Below, piece after piece: positions 1 to 8,270 of a DNA stretch of 64,000 nt. Source of the DNA: Bacillota bacterium. GTDB lineage: Bacteria; Bacillota; Clostridia; Lachnospirales; Lachnospiraceae. The stretch lies in NCBI GenBank assembly GCA_023414355.1, contig JAEZOB010000031.1:1-64000 (forward strand), read 5' to 3'. A program made the translations under genes and the position numbers. Each line of letters opens with the position of its first letter. Positions within the stretch are counted from its first letter, which is position 1. The notes below the pieces were generated by a model. That model did no database searches. It had not been told where the DNA came from and worked only from the letters and a program-made list of their open reading frames with translations.

Positions 1-16
1 AAATGGAGGGCTGAAA

Positions 17-1441
17 ATGAGCAGTACAGCACAACTGTCAGCAAGAGAAAGAATTACTTCTTTGCTTGACGACAATAGTTTTGTTGAAGTCGGCGCTTTC
101 GTTACAAAAAGAAGTACAGACTTTAATTTACAGCAGAAGGATACTCCTGCTGACGGCGTGATCACCGGATATGGCGTAATTGATGGAAATCTTGTTTATG
201 TATATAGTCAGGATGCTTCCGCTATGGGTGGTTCCATTGGTGAAATGCACGCAAAGAAAATAGTTCATATTTACGATTTGGCACTTAAAGTTGGTGCTCC
301 CGTGATAGGTCTCATCGATTCTGCAGGTATGAGATTACAGGAAGCTACCGATGCCCTGAATGGCTTTGGCGAAATTTACCTGAAGCAGACCCTTGCTTCC
401 GGAATCATTCCCCAGATCACCGCTATCTTTGGTAACTCTGGAGGTGGCTTAGCTGTGATGGCTTCTTTAAGTGATTTTTCATTTATGGAGGGAAAAGCAG
501 CAAAATTATTTGTGAATTCCCCGAATACATTAGCAGGTAATTATAAAGAGAAAAATGATACCGCATCGGCTGCCTTCCAGTCCAAAGCAGGTTCCGTTGA
601 TTATGTCGGCTCTTCTGAGTCCGATGTTCTCGGCAAAATCCGTGAGTTAATTACCATATTACCTTCCAATAATGAAGATGATGCTTCCTTTGACGAGTGC
701 AATGATGATTTGAACCGTCTCCTGCCGGGAATTGCATCTGATACAGCAAAAGCGCTGAAAGATATTTCCGATGATCAGTATTTCTTTGAAGTAAAAGAAG
801 AATACGCTAAGGAAATGGTAACCGGTTTCCTTCGTCTGAATGGCTGTACCGTAGGAGCAGTCGCTAACCGCAGTGAGATTACTGATGCTGCAGGAAAGAC
901 CGTAAAATTCGATGGCAGTCTGACAACTGCAGGATGTGATAAGGCAGCAAGTTTTGTAAACTTCTGTGATGCCTTCAATATTCCAATCCTTACTCTAACC
1001 AATGTCAATGGTTATAAGGCAACTGTAGAGGAAGAGAAGACAATTGCCAAAGCCAGCGCCGGTTTAACCTATGCATTTGCCAATGCAACGGTTCCCAAGG
1101 TAAATGTCATTGTAGGCAAGGCTTTCGGTTCAGCATATATTTCTATGAATTCCAAGCATATCGGTGCAGATATGGTATTCGCTCTGCCGAGTGCTATGAT
1201 TGGTATGATGGATGCGAATATCGCTGCCCAGATTATGTATGATGGTGAGTCAGCTGACACAGTGAAGGAAAAGGCTGCAGAGTATGAGCAGCTTCAGTCC
1301 AGTGCAGAGACTGCCGCTAAGCGCGGATATGTTGACAGTATTATCGAGCCTCAGGCAGTTCGCCAGCATGTAATTTATTCCTTTGAAATGCTCTTTACCA
1401 AAAGAGAGAACCGCCCTGCGAAAAAGCATGGTACCAAATAG
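17..1441 (+). CDS. mmdA: Biotin-dependent carboxyltransferase subunit (MmdA / transcarboxylase 12S-like)
   Basis: This 474-aa protein is a carboxyl transferase (crotonase-fold) subunit of a biotin-dependent decarboxylase or transcarboxylase. It would move carboxylate between an acyl-CoA, probably methylmalonyl-CoA or malonyl-CoA, and carrier-bound biotin. It shows the two-half layout of the family, with glycine-rich oxyanion-hole stretches such as the SAGMRLQEA region near residue 100 and the FGNSGGGLAVMAS region near 140, and a second half with GKAFGSAYISM near 370. It is shorter than typical MmdA (about 510 aa). A GGAGG site precedes the ATG. It opens a tight operon with an OadG-like subunit, a biotin carrier and a 5S-type subunit. 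Acyl-CoA specificity cannot be read from the sequence. The family assignment is firm and the substrate is inferred. Confidence 0.85.
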   Translation: MSSTAQLSARERITSLLDDNSFVEVGAFVTKRSTDFNLQQKDTPADGVITGYGVIDGNLVYVYSQDASAMGGSIGEMHAKKIVHIYDLALKVGAPVIGLIDSAGMRLQEATDALNGFGEIYLKQTLASGIIPQITAIFGNSGGGLAVMASLSDFSFMEGKAAKLFVNSPNTLAGNYKEKNDTASAAFQSKAGSVDYVGSSESDVLGKIRELITILPSNNEDDASFDECNDDLNRLLPGIASDTAKALKDISDDQYFFEVKEEYAKEMVTGFLRLNGCTVGAVANRSEITDAAGKTVKFDGSLTTAGCDKAASFVNFCDAFNIPILTLTNVNGYKATVEEEKTIAKASAGLTYAFANATVPKVNVIVGKAFGSAYISMNSKHIGADMVFALPSAMIGMMDANIAAQIMYDGESADTVKEKAAEYEQLQSSAETAAKRGYVDSIIEPQAVRQHVIYSFEMLFTKRENRPAKKHGTK

Positions 1442-1455
1442 AATGAGGTGATAAT

Positions 1456-1779
1456 TTGAGCGAGTATATCAATTTAGATACATTGTTTGGTGCAGTGGTT
1501 GTATTAACAGTTATAGTTTGCGTTATGTTAGTGACTTACTTCGTTAATATTAAGCCTAACCTGACACGTGCTGCAAGTCAGCCGTCAGCAGGCACCCCTG
1601 TGGACAATGCAATCGCACGCATCGTTAAGAATGAGGAAGACGAGCTCGTTTCCGATTGTGAATTAGTAGCGGTTATCACCGCTGCACTCTATGCCTCTCT
1701 TGGGGATGCGGTTCCGGAAGGCGGTTTGGTGGTACGCTCCATACGCAAAACCAATTCAGGTAAATGGAAGAATGCATAA
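1456..1779 (+). CDS. OadG-like sodium-pump decarboxylase gamma/delta subunit
   Basis: This small 107-aa protein has one N-terminal membrane helix (about residues 10-30) and a conserved C-terminal tail (ELVAVITAALYASLG, then SIRKTNSGKWKNA). That is the pattern of OadG or MmdD, the subunit that assembles and anchors Na+-pumping decarboxylases. It starts with TTG preceded by GAGGTGA, 14 bases after the carboxyltransferase. Its partner in a real pump would be the multi-spanning beta subunit (OadB/MmdB), which is not in this operon. It may therefore only scaffold the complex at the membrane, or the beta gene may lie elsewhere. Confidence 0.8.
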   Translation: MSEYINLDTLFGAVVVLTVIVCVMLVTYFVNIKPNLTRAASQPSAGTPVDNAIARIVKNEEDELVSDCELVAVITAALYASLGDAVPEGGLVVRSIRKTNSGKWKNA

Positions 1780-1844
1780 TTATTACATTGCAAAGTAGAT
1801 AGCATGGCATCTTAGGATGTCAATGAACAAGGAGGATTTTCATT

Positions 1845-2252
1845 ATGAAATATTATACAATAACCGTGAACGGTAATACTTATGATGTATCAGTTGAAGA
1901 AGGCCAGAGAGCCATACAGTCCGCTCCTGTTGCAGCACCTGCTCCTAAGGCAGCACCCGTAGCCGCAGCTGCACCTGTCGCAAAGGCTGAAGAAGCTCCT
2001 GCAGCAGCACCCGCAGCCGCTCCTGCAGGTAGTGCAGGAAGCGTAAAGGTTAGCGCTCCTATGCCCGGAAAGATCGTATCTGTGAAAGCAACTGTAGGCC
2101 AGCAGCTGAAGAAGGGTGATGTCATCCTTATTCTTGAAGCCATGAAGATGGAGAATGAAATCGTATCTCCTCAGGATGGAACCTTAGCAAGCATTAACGT
2201 AACAGCCGGACAGGCTATTGAAGCCGGTAATTTATTGGCTACGTTAAACTAA
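1845..2252 (+). CDS. Biotin carboxyl carrier protein of the decarboxylase/transcarboxylase
   Basis: This 135-aa biotin carrier has a short N-terminal segment, an Ala/Pro-rich flexible linker (about residues 30-65) and a C-terminal biotinyl domain. The biotin lysine lies in the EAMKMEN motif. It matches the gamma subunit of methylmalonyl-CoA decarboxylase (MmdC) and the 1.3S subunit of transcarboxylase. A strong AAGGAGG site precedes the ATG. The swinging biotin would shuttle carboxylate between the subunits encoded on either side. The Ala/Pro linker also makes a long spurious reading frame on the opposite strand. Confidence 0.9.
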   Translation: MKYYTITVNGNTYDVSVEEGQRAIQSAPVAAPAPKAAPVAAAAPVAKAEEAPAAAPAAAPAGSAGSVKVSAPMPGKIVSVKATVGQQLKKGDVILILEAMKMENEIVSPQDGTLASINVTAGQAIEAGNLLATLN

Positions 2253-2293
2253 GAAGGAAGCTGTAGATTTTACATTTCACAGGAGGTAGAGTA

Positions 2294-3706
2294 ATGGCAG
2301 AACAAGTAAAAAGACCGGTAAAGATTACCGAAACCATATTACGTGATGCCCATCAGTCCCTGATTGCCACAAGAATGGCTACCGAAGATATGCTTCCCAT
2401 TCTTGAAACCATGGATAAAGTAGGTTATCATGCAGTAGAATGTTGGGGTGGCGCTACTTTTGATGCATCCCTTCGATTCTTAAAGGAAGATCCCTGGGAA
2501 AGGCTCAGAAAGATCAGAAAAGGTTTTAAAAACACAAAGCTGCAGATGTTATTCCGTGGACAGAACATCTTGGGATACCGTCATTATGCAGATGATGTAG
2601 TTGAATACTTTGTACAGAAATCCATCGCAAACGGTATTGATATCATTCGTATTTTTGATGCGCTCAATGATATCCGTAATCTGGAGTGTGCTGTAAAAGC
2701 AACCAACAAGGAAAATGGACATGCTCAGATCGCAATTTCCTATACCTTAGGCGATGCTTATACTACTGATTACTATGTAGCTATGGCTAAGAAAATAGAA
2801 GAGCTCGGCGCTTCTTCCATCTGTATCAAGGATATGGCGGGCTTATTGGTTCCTTACGAGGCAACTGGTCTTGTTGGAGCTTTAAAGAATGCCGTTAAGA
2901 TCCCGATCGACCTTCATACTCATTATACAAGCGGTGTAGCAGGTATGACTTATTTGAAGGCAGTAGAAGCAGGCTGTGATATCATCGATACCGCTATGTC
3001 ACCCTTTGCTATGGGTACTAGCCAGCCGGCAACTGAGGTTATGGTTGAAACCTTCAAAGGAACTCCTTATGATACAGGCTTTGATCAGAATGTATTAGCA
3101 GAAATCGCTGATTATTTCCGTCCTCTGCGTGATAAATGCCTTGATAACGGATTACTCAATCCGAAGGTTATGGGTGTTGATATCAAGACCTTATTATATC
3201 AGGTACCCGGCGGTATGTTATCCAACCTTGTTTCCCAGTTAAAGGAAAGCAACCAGGAAGATAAGTATTATGACGTATTAAAGGAAGTTCCCCGCGTTCG
3301 TAAGGACTTCGGTGAGCCGCCGCTCGTAACACCTTCCAGCCAGATCGTAGGTACTCAGGCAGTGCTTAATGTTCTTGCCGGAGAGCGTTATAAGATGGTA
3401 ACCAAGGAGACCAAGGCTCTGTTAGCCGGAGAATATGGTCAGACTGTAAAACCTTTTGATAAAGAAGTTCAGAAGAAGGTTATTGGTGACAAAGAGCCGA
3501 TTACCTGTCGTCCGGCTGATTTACTTAAGCCTGAGCTGCATAAGATTGCTGCTGAAATCGAAGAGTGGAAGGAGCAGGATGAGGATGTATTATCCTATGC
3601 TTTGTTCCCTGCAGTAGCAATGGATTTCTTCAAATATCGTCAGGCTCAGAAGACAGGCGTGGATGTTGCTGCAGCTGATAAAGCAAATAAGGCATATCCG
3701 GTCTAA
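2294..3706 (+). CDS. oadA: Pyruvate/oxaloacetate carboxyltransferase subunit (OadA/PycB, transcarboxylase 5S-like)
   Basis: This 470-aa protein has the HMGL-like TIM-barrel carboxyltransferase domain that interconverts pyruvate and oxaloacetate through biotin. Visible marks are the metal-binding and substrate region ETILRDAHQSL at residues 13-23, LFRGQN near 87, the IKDMAGLL stretch that carries the carbamylated lysine, and the metal-binding HTHYTSG segment. It ends without a fused biotinyl domain, consistent with use of the separate carrier upstream. RBS AGGAGG. With the 12S-like subunit this gives the subunit set of a methylmalonyl-CoA:pyruvate transcarboxylase. An independent oxaloacetate decarboxylase is the alternative. 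Confidence 0.88.
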   Translation: MAEQVKRPVKITETILRDAHQSLIATRMATEDMLPILETMDKVGYHAVECWGGATFDASLRFLKEDPWERLRKIRKGFKNTKLQMLFRGQNILGYRHYADDVVEYFVQKSIANGIDIIRIFDALNDIRNLECAVKATNKENGHAQIAISYTLGDAYTTDYYVAMAKKIEELGASSICIKDMAGLLVPYEATGLVGALKNAVKIPIDLHTHYTSGVAGMTYLKAVEAGCDIIDTAMSPFAMGTSQPATEVMVETFKGTPYDTGFDQNVLAEIADYFRPLRDKCLDNGLLNPKVMGVDIKTLLYQVPGGMLSNLVSQLKESNQEDKYYDVLKEVPRVRKDFGEPPLVTPSSQIVGTQAVLNVLAGERYKMVTKETKALLAGEYGQTVKPFDKEVQKKVIGDKEPITCRPADLLKPELHKIAAEIEEWKEQDEDVLSYALFPAVAMDFFKYRQAQKTGVDVAAADKANKAYPV

Positions 3707-3737
3707 TAATACAAAAGTTGATTTTATAACATGATAG

Positions 3738-3832
3738 CACTGTGTGATAACCAGTAATGTACTCCTCTTTCTTTGGATTACCAGTCCAAAATAAGGCAGT
3801 TATAATGGCTGAATATTACACAGTGTTTTTTT
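3738..3832 (+). terminator. Branched terminator after the carboxyltransferase operon
   Basis: A 12-bp stem (3738-3749 with 3814-3825, one G-T pair) is followed by seven T residues (3826-3832). The large loop holds a second hairpin, TTTGGA with TCCAAA (about 3772-3790). It ends the operon 30 bases after oadA. The enclosed 64-nt loop is longer than in a simple intrinsic terminator, so an attenuator or small RNA is possible. Confidence 0.7.
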
Positions 3833-3982
3833 GATCACTTCCTAAGTTTATACCGCTGTGTTTAGCAAAATCGTCTGTTTCATGGCTCGTACTATACAGA
3901 GATTGTATTTCTTACAATAACGCATTATGTTTCACTTTATATCACGTAATTTGAAGGAATAGTATGGACATCTGTAATCATA

Positions 3983-4011
3983 TTGACAAAAAAATATGTG
4001 TTTGATATATT
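3983..4011 (+). promoter_or_regulatory. Sigma-A-type promoter for the hybrid kinase
   Basis: TTGACA (3983-3988) and TATATT (4006-4011) are separated by 17 bases, 77 bases before the kinase start. The rest of the 250 bases between the terminator and this promoter is AT-rich with no recognised feature. Confidence 0.7.
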
Positions 4012-4087
4012 GTAATCATAAACGCAAAATATGTCATAAAATTACAACAAATGTGTTTTTAATTGTAAATAAGAAAAGGTGTGGAAT

Positions 4088-5791
4088 TTGATTAGATTAG
4101 GCTGTTGTATTGTAAAATCGGTGATTAGGGTGGATAATAACTTCTTTATTATTCTTTTAGCATTACTGGCGCTAAGTATCCTTGCTATGATTATTTTTTT
4201 GGAAAGAAAATACATAAACATGTCTGATAATTCAAATTGCAATGATGAGATTCTTTATTCTATTGGCTCCAATGTAGAGGATGTTTATTTTATCTATAAT
4301 ATGATAATGCTTAAACATGAATATATCTCTCCGAATTTTGAGAAAATCTTTGGTATCAAAAGCAGTAATCTTGAAAATAATATCTATCTGCTATTTGATT
4401 CAATCGATTCAGATAACAAAGAGGCACTAATTGGCAAACTGTCTCCAGATGTGCTTCATGGATATCAGGAGGCAGAGTTTACCTATCTTCATCCTGTCAC
4501 TCAAAAGGATCAAAGGTTTTTAATAAAAATATATCCTGTATATAAAGTAAATCAAATCAATCGACTTATTATATGTATTAAGGATATTACCGAGGAATAC
4601 AAAGCTAAAACAGCCATAAGAGAAGAACTTTTGGTAACAAGGAGAGCAAATGAAGCAAAAAAGGACTTTCTGTCTCATATGAGCCATGAGTTAAAGACTC
4701 CGATCAATGCTATTCTCGGAATGTCAAAGATTGCATCCAGTTCACTTGACAATCCCGAAAAAGTCCTTGATTGCCTTGAAAAAATCAGTTATTCCTCACG
4801 CAATTTATTACTTTTGATCGATAATATTCTGGAAAATGTTAAGCGTGATAATGATAAACTGATACTAAATTATGAACCCTTTTATCTAAAAAAAACCTTG
4901 GAATTGTTTTCCTCCTTGATTCATGTTCAGGCGGAGATGAAGCATCAGAATTATCACATGATAATCGACAAAATTCAGCATGATTATCTACTTGGTGACA
5001 GCTTACGGTTGACCCAGATTCTGAATAATTGCCTCTATAATTCCTTAAAATTCACTCCTCAGGGAGGAGGGATTTCATTGGAGGTTATGGAACTACAGGT
5101 TTGTGATCACAAAAGTATATTCCGCTTTATCATTTCAGATACGGGTAAAGGCATGCATGAGAAGTTTTTGAATCAGATTTTTGATGCATTTGTACAAGAA
5201 GACGAAAGAATCGGCGTAAAATATGGCGGAAGCGGACTTGGTATGTCCATCGTAAAAACTCTTCTTACCCTGATGAATGGTAATATTCACGTAGAAAGCC
5301 AGATCGGTAAGGGTACCCGGATTACGATTGATATCGAATTTGAACATTTGCCTAATCCCGATGATTGTTCTAATACGGATGCTTCTCAGCCATGCAATAA
5401 TAATCCAAGCCAAAATGCACACATCCTGGTTGTTGAGGATAATGAGATAAATCTCGAGATTACCTGCGAATTCCTCAAAATACTAAAGCTTGAGCATGCT
5501 ACAGCAACCAGTGGCGAAGAGGCCATACAACTTTTCAGGGCTTCTCCTGAGAATTATTTTGACATCATTTTAATGGACATTCAGCTGCCAGATGCAGATG
5601 GATTTGAGACTGCTAATAAAATTCGCAGTCTTGCTCGCCCTGATTCTGATAAAGTGCAGATTATAGCTTTATCGGCGAATGATTATGAGAAAGGTATTTC
5701 CGGTATCCGAAGCTGTATGAATGGTTATATCACAAAGCCAGTGGATATTGAAAAACTGTCATCCATCATTCAAAACAGCAGACATGGATAA
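4088..5791 (+). CDS. Hybrid sensor histidine kinase (PAS-HisKA-HATPase-REC)
   Basis: This is a membrane-bound hybrid histidine kinase of 567 aa from a TTG start at 4088, which is well placed after AAAAGGTG. An in-frame GTG at 4079 is the alternative and would add three residues; the numbers below use it. Order of parts: one membrane helix (about 20-41), a PAS-like sensor (about 60-175), HisKA with phospho-His in SHMSHELKTP (H203), an ATPase domain (N box NNCLYNSLKF near 316, DTGKGM, GGSGLGMS) and a receiver with phospho-Asp in ILMDIQLPD (D500) and the TKP lysine near 553. It has no extracellular sensor loop and no DNA-binding output. An HPt protein follows at once, so the His-Asp-His-Asp relay must end at a response regulator outside the window. 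The signal is unknown. Confidence 0.9.
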   Translation: MIRLGCCIVKSVIRVDNNFFIILLALLALSILAMIIFLERKYINMSDNSNCNDEILYSIGSNVEDVYFIYNMIMLKHEYISPNFEKIFGIKSSNLENNIYLLFDSIDSDNKEALIGKLSPDVLHGYQEAEFTYLHPVTQKDQRFLIKIYPVYKVNQINRLIICIKDITEEYKAKTAIREELLVTRRANEAKKDFLSHMSHELKTPINAILGMSKIASSSLDNPEKVLDCLEKISYSSRNLLLLIDNILENVKRDNDKLILNYEPFYLKKTLELFSSLIHVQAEMKHQNYHMIIDKIQHDYLLGDSLRLTQILNNCLYNSLKFTPQGGGISLEVMELQVCDHKSIFRFIISDTGKGMHEKFLNQIFDAFVQEDERIGVKYGGSGLGMSIVKTLLTLMNGNIHVESQIGKGTRITIDIEFEHLPNPDDCSNTDASQPCNNNPSQNAHILVVEDNEINLEITCEFLKILKLEHATATSGEEAIQLFRASPENYFDIILMDIQLPDADGFETANKIRSLARPDSDKVQIIALSANDYEKGISGIRSCMNGYITKPVDIEKLSSIIQNSRHG

Positions 5792-5834
5792 TCCTTATCA
5801 GTACATACTTCGCGAGAGGGGAATGGAGGTTACT

Positions 5835-6203
5835 ATGAAGCCTTTATCTGTCATGATGAAAAAGGCCGGCATTGATGCTGACAGTGTGATCAGCAGACTT
5901 GGCGGAAATACTGATTTATATCTGTCCATCTGCCTCAAGTTCATCAATGATCCCACCATCCCATGTATCATGAAAGCTATGGATGAAAATAATCTATCAG
6001 CGGCAGGGATGCATATCCATACTTTAAAAGGTGTTACTGCCAATCTTGGGTTTATCAGGTTATATGAGTTGTGTGTTACAATGTTAGAAGAACTGAAGAA
6101 TAACAATTATTTGGATTTTCGTTCGGATTTTTGTAGGTTAAAAAGAGAATATCGGATCTTGTTATCTTTTCTTAATTCACTTCGTACAAAAGCAAATAGA
6201 TAA
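5835..6203 (+). CDS. HPt (histidine phosphotransfer) protein
   Basis: This 122-aa helical protein has the HPt signature HTLKG, with the phospho-acceptor H62, plus the following ANLGF helix. The chosen ATG at 5835 follows GGAGGT, whereas longer in-frame starts overlap the kinase and lack a ribosome-binding site. It lies 43 bases after the hybrid kinase and is co-transcribed with it. It would take phosphate from the receiver domain of that kinase and pass it to a response regulator not present here. Confidence 0.85.
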   Translation: MKPLSVMMKKAGIDADSVISRLGGNTDLYLSICLKFINDPTIPCIMKAMDENNLSAAGMHIHTLKGVTANLGFIRLYELCVTMLEELKNNNYLDFRSDFCRLKREYRILLSFLNSLRTKANR

Positions 6204-6251
6204 AAAGATAAAATTAATTTTATTTTTGAAGAAATAGATTTGATTGAATAG

Positions 6252-6317
6252 AATAGATCTCTGTTTGAATATAAATAGATTTCTGTCTGAATATAAATAG
6301 ATCTCTGTTCTAATATA
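6252..6317 (+). repeat. 22-bp tandem repeat, three copies
   Basis: Three near-identical units (6252-6273, 6274-6295, 6296-6317) share AATAGAT-TCTGT and end in GAATATA or TAATATA. A shorter degenerate copy lies just before them (about 6233-6251). The array fills the AT-rich gap between the HPt gene and the ylxM promoter. Confidence 0.8.
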
Positions 6318-6323
6318 AAAGCC

Positions 6324-6352
6324 TTGACAAAGCATAAAATATCCTATATACT
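6324..6352 (+). promoter_or_regulatory. Sigma-A promoter of the ylxM-ffh operon
   Basis: TTGACA (6324-6329) and TATACT (6347-6352) with a 17-base spacer. The predicted transcription start falls around 6358-6360, inside the left arm of the inverted repeat that begins at 6353. Confidence 0.85.
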
Positions 6353-6385
6353 ACCACCTGTAAAGAAAATTCCTTTACAGGTGGT
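6353..6385 (+). promoter_or_regulatory. Perfect 13-bp inverted repeat over the ylxM transcription start and RBS
   Basis: Left arm 6353-6365 (ACCACCTGTAAAG) and right arm 6373-6385 are exact complements with a 7-nt loop. The right arm contains the AGGTGGTGA-type ribosome-binding site of ylxM. Because transcription should start inside the left arm, it may act as a DNA operator rather than an RNA hairpin. If an upstream start exists, it would instead hide the ribosome-binding site. Confidence 0.7.
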
Positions 6386-6392
6386 GATTTTT

Positions 6393-6767
6393 ATGAATCA
6401 GAACGAAACACAGATTGAAAAGTTGGATGAAATCGTACAGCAATCTATTTTATATGACTTTTACGGTGATTTGTTGAGTGATCATAAAAAACAGATATTT
6501 GAAGATTATGTCCTAAATGACCTTTCCTTAAGCGAAATTGCAGCAGAACAGGGGATCAGCAGACAGGGCGTATATGATATTGTAAAGCGCTGCACTCAGG
6601 AATTGAAGGAATATGAAGCGAAGCTGATGCTGGTAAAAAGATTTCAGGCCATGAAGAATAAACTGGGTGAGATCAAGGAGATTGCCGCCAAAGCTTCTTT
6701 TAACAATGATATGACACAGATTGACCAGATTTCGTTATTGGCAGACGAACTTTTGAAGGAGCTGTAA
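6393..6767 (+). CDS. ylxM: YlxM-family SRP-associated HTH protein
   Basis: This 124-aa protein has a sigma-70 region-4-like helix-turn-helix (LSLSEIAAEQGISRQGVYD, about residues 40-60) and a helical C-terminus. YlxM proteins accompany ffh in Firmicutes and are linked to signal recognition particle function. The ATG at 6393 follows AGGTGGTGA. A longer frame that starts in the -35 box is discarded. It ends five bases before ffh. In many relatives ftsY lies upstream, but here that position holds the sensor kinase pair. Confidence 0.85.
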   Translation: MNQNETQIEKLDEIVQQSILYDFYGDLLSDHKKQIFEDYVLNDLSLSEIAAEQGISRQGVYDIVKRCTQELKEYEAKLMLVKRFQAMKNKLGEIKEIAAKASFNNDMTQIDQISLLADELLKEL

Positions 6768-6772
6768 TTCAT

Positions 6773-8119
6773 ATGGCATTTGAAAATCTTTCGGATAAAT
6801 TACAGAATATATTTAAGAATTTAAAGGGAAAGGGTAGACTTTCCGAGAATGATGTAAAAAACGCATTAAAAGAGGTTAAGATGGCTTTATTGGAAGCCGA
6901 TGTTAACTTTAAGGTTGTAAAGAATTTTATCAATACCATCCAGGAAAGAGCCGTAGGGCAGGATGTCATGAACAGTCTGACACCCGGACAGATGGTTATT
7001 AAGATAGTAAATGAAGAGATGGTCCGGCTGCTCGGTGAGCAGACCGTAGAGATCCAACTAAAACCCGCAAGTGAGATTACTGTTCTCATGATGTGTGGTC
7101 TACAAGGTGCCGGAAAGACGACTACCGTAGCAAAGCTTGCCGGCAAGCTCAAATCCAAGGGCAGAAAGCCTTTGTTGGTAGCCTGTGACATTTACCGTCC
7201 GGCTGCGATCGAACAGCTGCAGATTAATGGTGATAAGCAGGGTGTCAATGTGTTCTCCATGGGAGATAAGCATAAGCCCTTGAATATTGCGAAGGCTGCT
7301 CTGGAGCATGCTGCGAAAAACGGATATAATGTTGTGATACTGGATACTGCCGGACGGCTTCATATCGACGAAGCCATGATGGAAGAGCTTCAGGAAATCA
7401 AAGCTAATATTACCGTACATCAAACCATTTTGGTGGTAGATGCTATGACCGGTCAGGATGCAGTCAATGTATCCGAAATGTTCAATGAGAAGCTTACCAT
7501 TGATGGTGTCATTCTCACCAAATTAGACGGTGATACCCGAGGTGGTGCCGCACTTTCCATCCGCGCAGTCACTGGAAGACCGATCCTGTATGTCGGTATG
7601 GGAGAAAAGCTTTCCGATCTGGAGCAGTTTTATCCGGATCGAATGGCATCCCGTATCCTTGGAATGGGAGACATCCTTACATTAATCGATAAAGCTCAGG
7701 CTGATTTTGATGAAACCAAAGCAAAAGAGCTGGAAAAGAAGTTAAAGAAAGCAGAATTCGATTTCAATGATTTCCTGGAACAGATGCAGCAGGTGAAGAA
7801 GATGGGCGGCATCGGAGATTTGCTCGGAATGATCCCTGGTATGAATAAACAGATGAAGGGTCTGGAAATCGATGAGAAGCAGCTTGCTTCCACAGAAGCC
7901 ATTATCTATTCCATGACAAAGGCTGAGCGTGCCAATCCGGATATTCTCAATCCTTCCCGTAAGAAGAGAATTGCAACGGGAGCAGGGGTTGATATCAGTG
8001 AAGTGAATTCTCTCGTAAAACAGTTTGAGAATTCTAAAAAGATGATGAAACAATTCTCAGGCATGATGGGCGGTAAGGGTGGTAAACACGGTCGCTTTAA
8101 GATGCCCTTTGGATTTTAA
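6773..8119 (+). CDS. ffh: Signal recognition particle protein Ffh
   Basis: This is the SRP GTPase of 448 aa, the usual length, which delivers nascent membrane proteins to the translocon with 4.5S RNA and FtsY. Helical N domain (1-90), G domain with Walker A GLQGAGKT (109-116), the DTAGR and TKLDGD motifs, then the methionine-rich M domain (about 300-430) that binds RNA and signal peptides, with a Gly/Lys/Met-rich tail. It follows ylxM at five bases and precedes rpsP by about 150 bases. Confidence 0.97.
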   Translation: MAFENLSDKLQNIFKNLKGKGRLSENDVKNALKEVKMALLEADVNFKVVKNFINTIQERAVGQDVMNSLTPGQMVIKIVNEEMVRLLGEQTVEIQLKPASEITVLMMCGLQGAGKTTTVAKLAGKLKSKGRKPLLVACDIYRPAAIEQLQINGDKQGVNVFSMGDKHKPLNIAKAALEHAAKNGYNVVILDTAGRLHIDEAMMEELQEIKANITVHQTILVVDAMTGQDAVNVSEMFNEKLTIDGVILTKLDGDTRGGAALSIRAVTGRPILYVGMGEKLSDLEQFYPDRMASRILGMGDILTLIDKAQADFDETKAKELEKKLKKAEFDFNDFLEQMQQVKKMGGIGDLLGMIPGMNKQMKGLEIDEKQLASTEAIIYSMTKAERANPDILNPSRKKRIATGAGVDISEVNSLVKQFENSKKMMKQFSGMMGGKGGKHGRFKMPFGF

Positions 8120-8169
8120 GGTTTTACATTATTATGTTAGTCAAGGAATTAGACTATAAATTAAATCAG

Positions 8170-8245
8170 AATAAAAGAAGCTTATGAACTGCGTTCATGA
8201 TGCAGTCGCAGGTTGCGTTGCTCGCATTTGCTTACTTCTCTTATT
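8170..8245 (+). promoter_or_regulatory. Structured leader before rpsP
   Basis: An 11-bp arm pair (8170-8180 with 8235-8245, one mismatch) encloses smaller hairpins, such as ACTGC with GCAGT, and a TCGCA/TGCG cluster. It ends about 25 bases before the rpsP start. No T-tract follows, so it looks like a leader or processing structure rather than a terminator. Confidence 0.4.
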
Positions 8246-8270
8246 TGCGAAGGTTAAGGAGGTGAAATAC

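Noticed and set aside
1880..2143. Minus-strand Ala-rich frame over the biotin carrier
   Set aside because: It is a shadow of the Ala/Pro linker and of the biotinyl domain on the plus strand.
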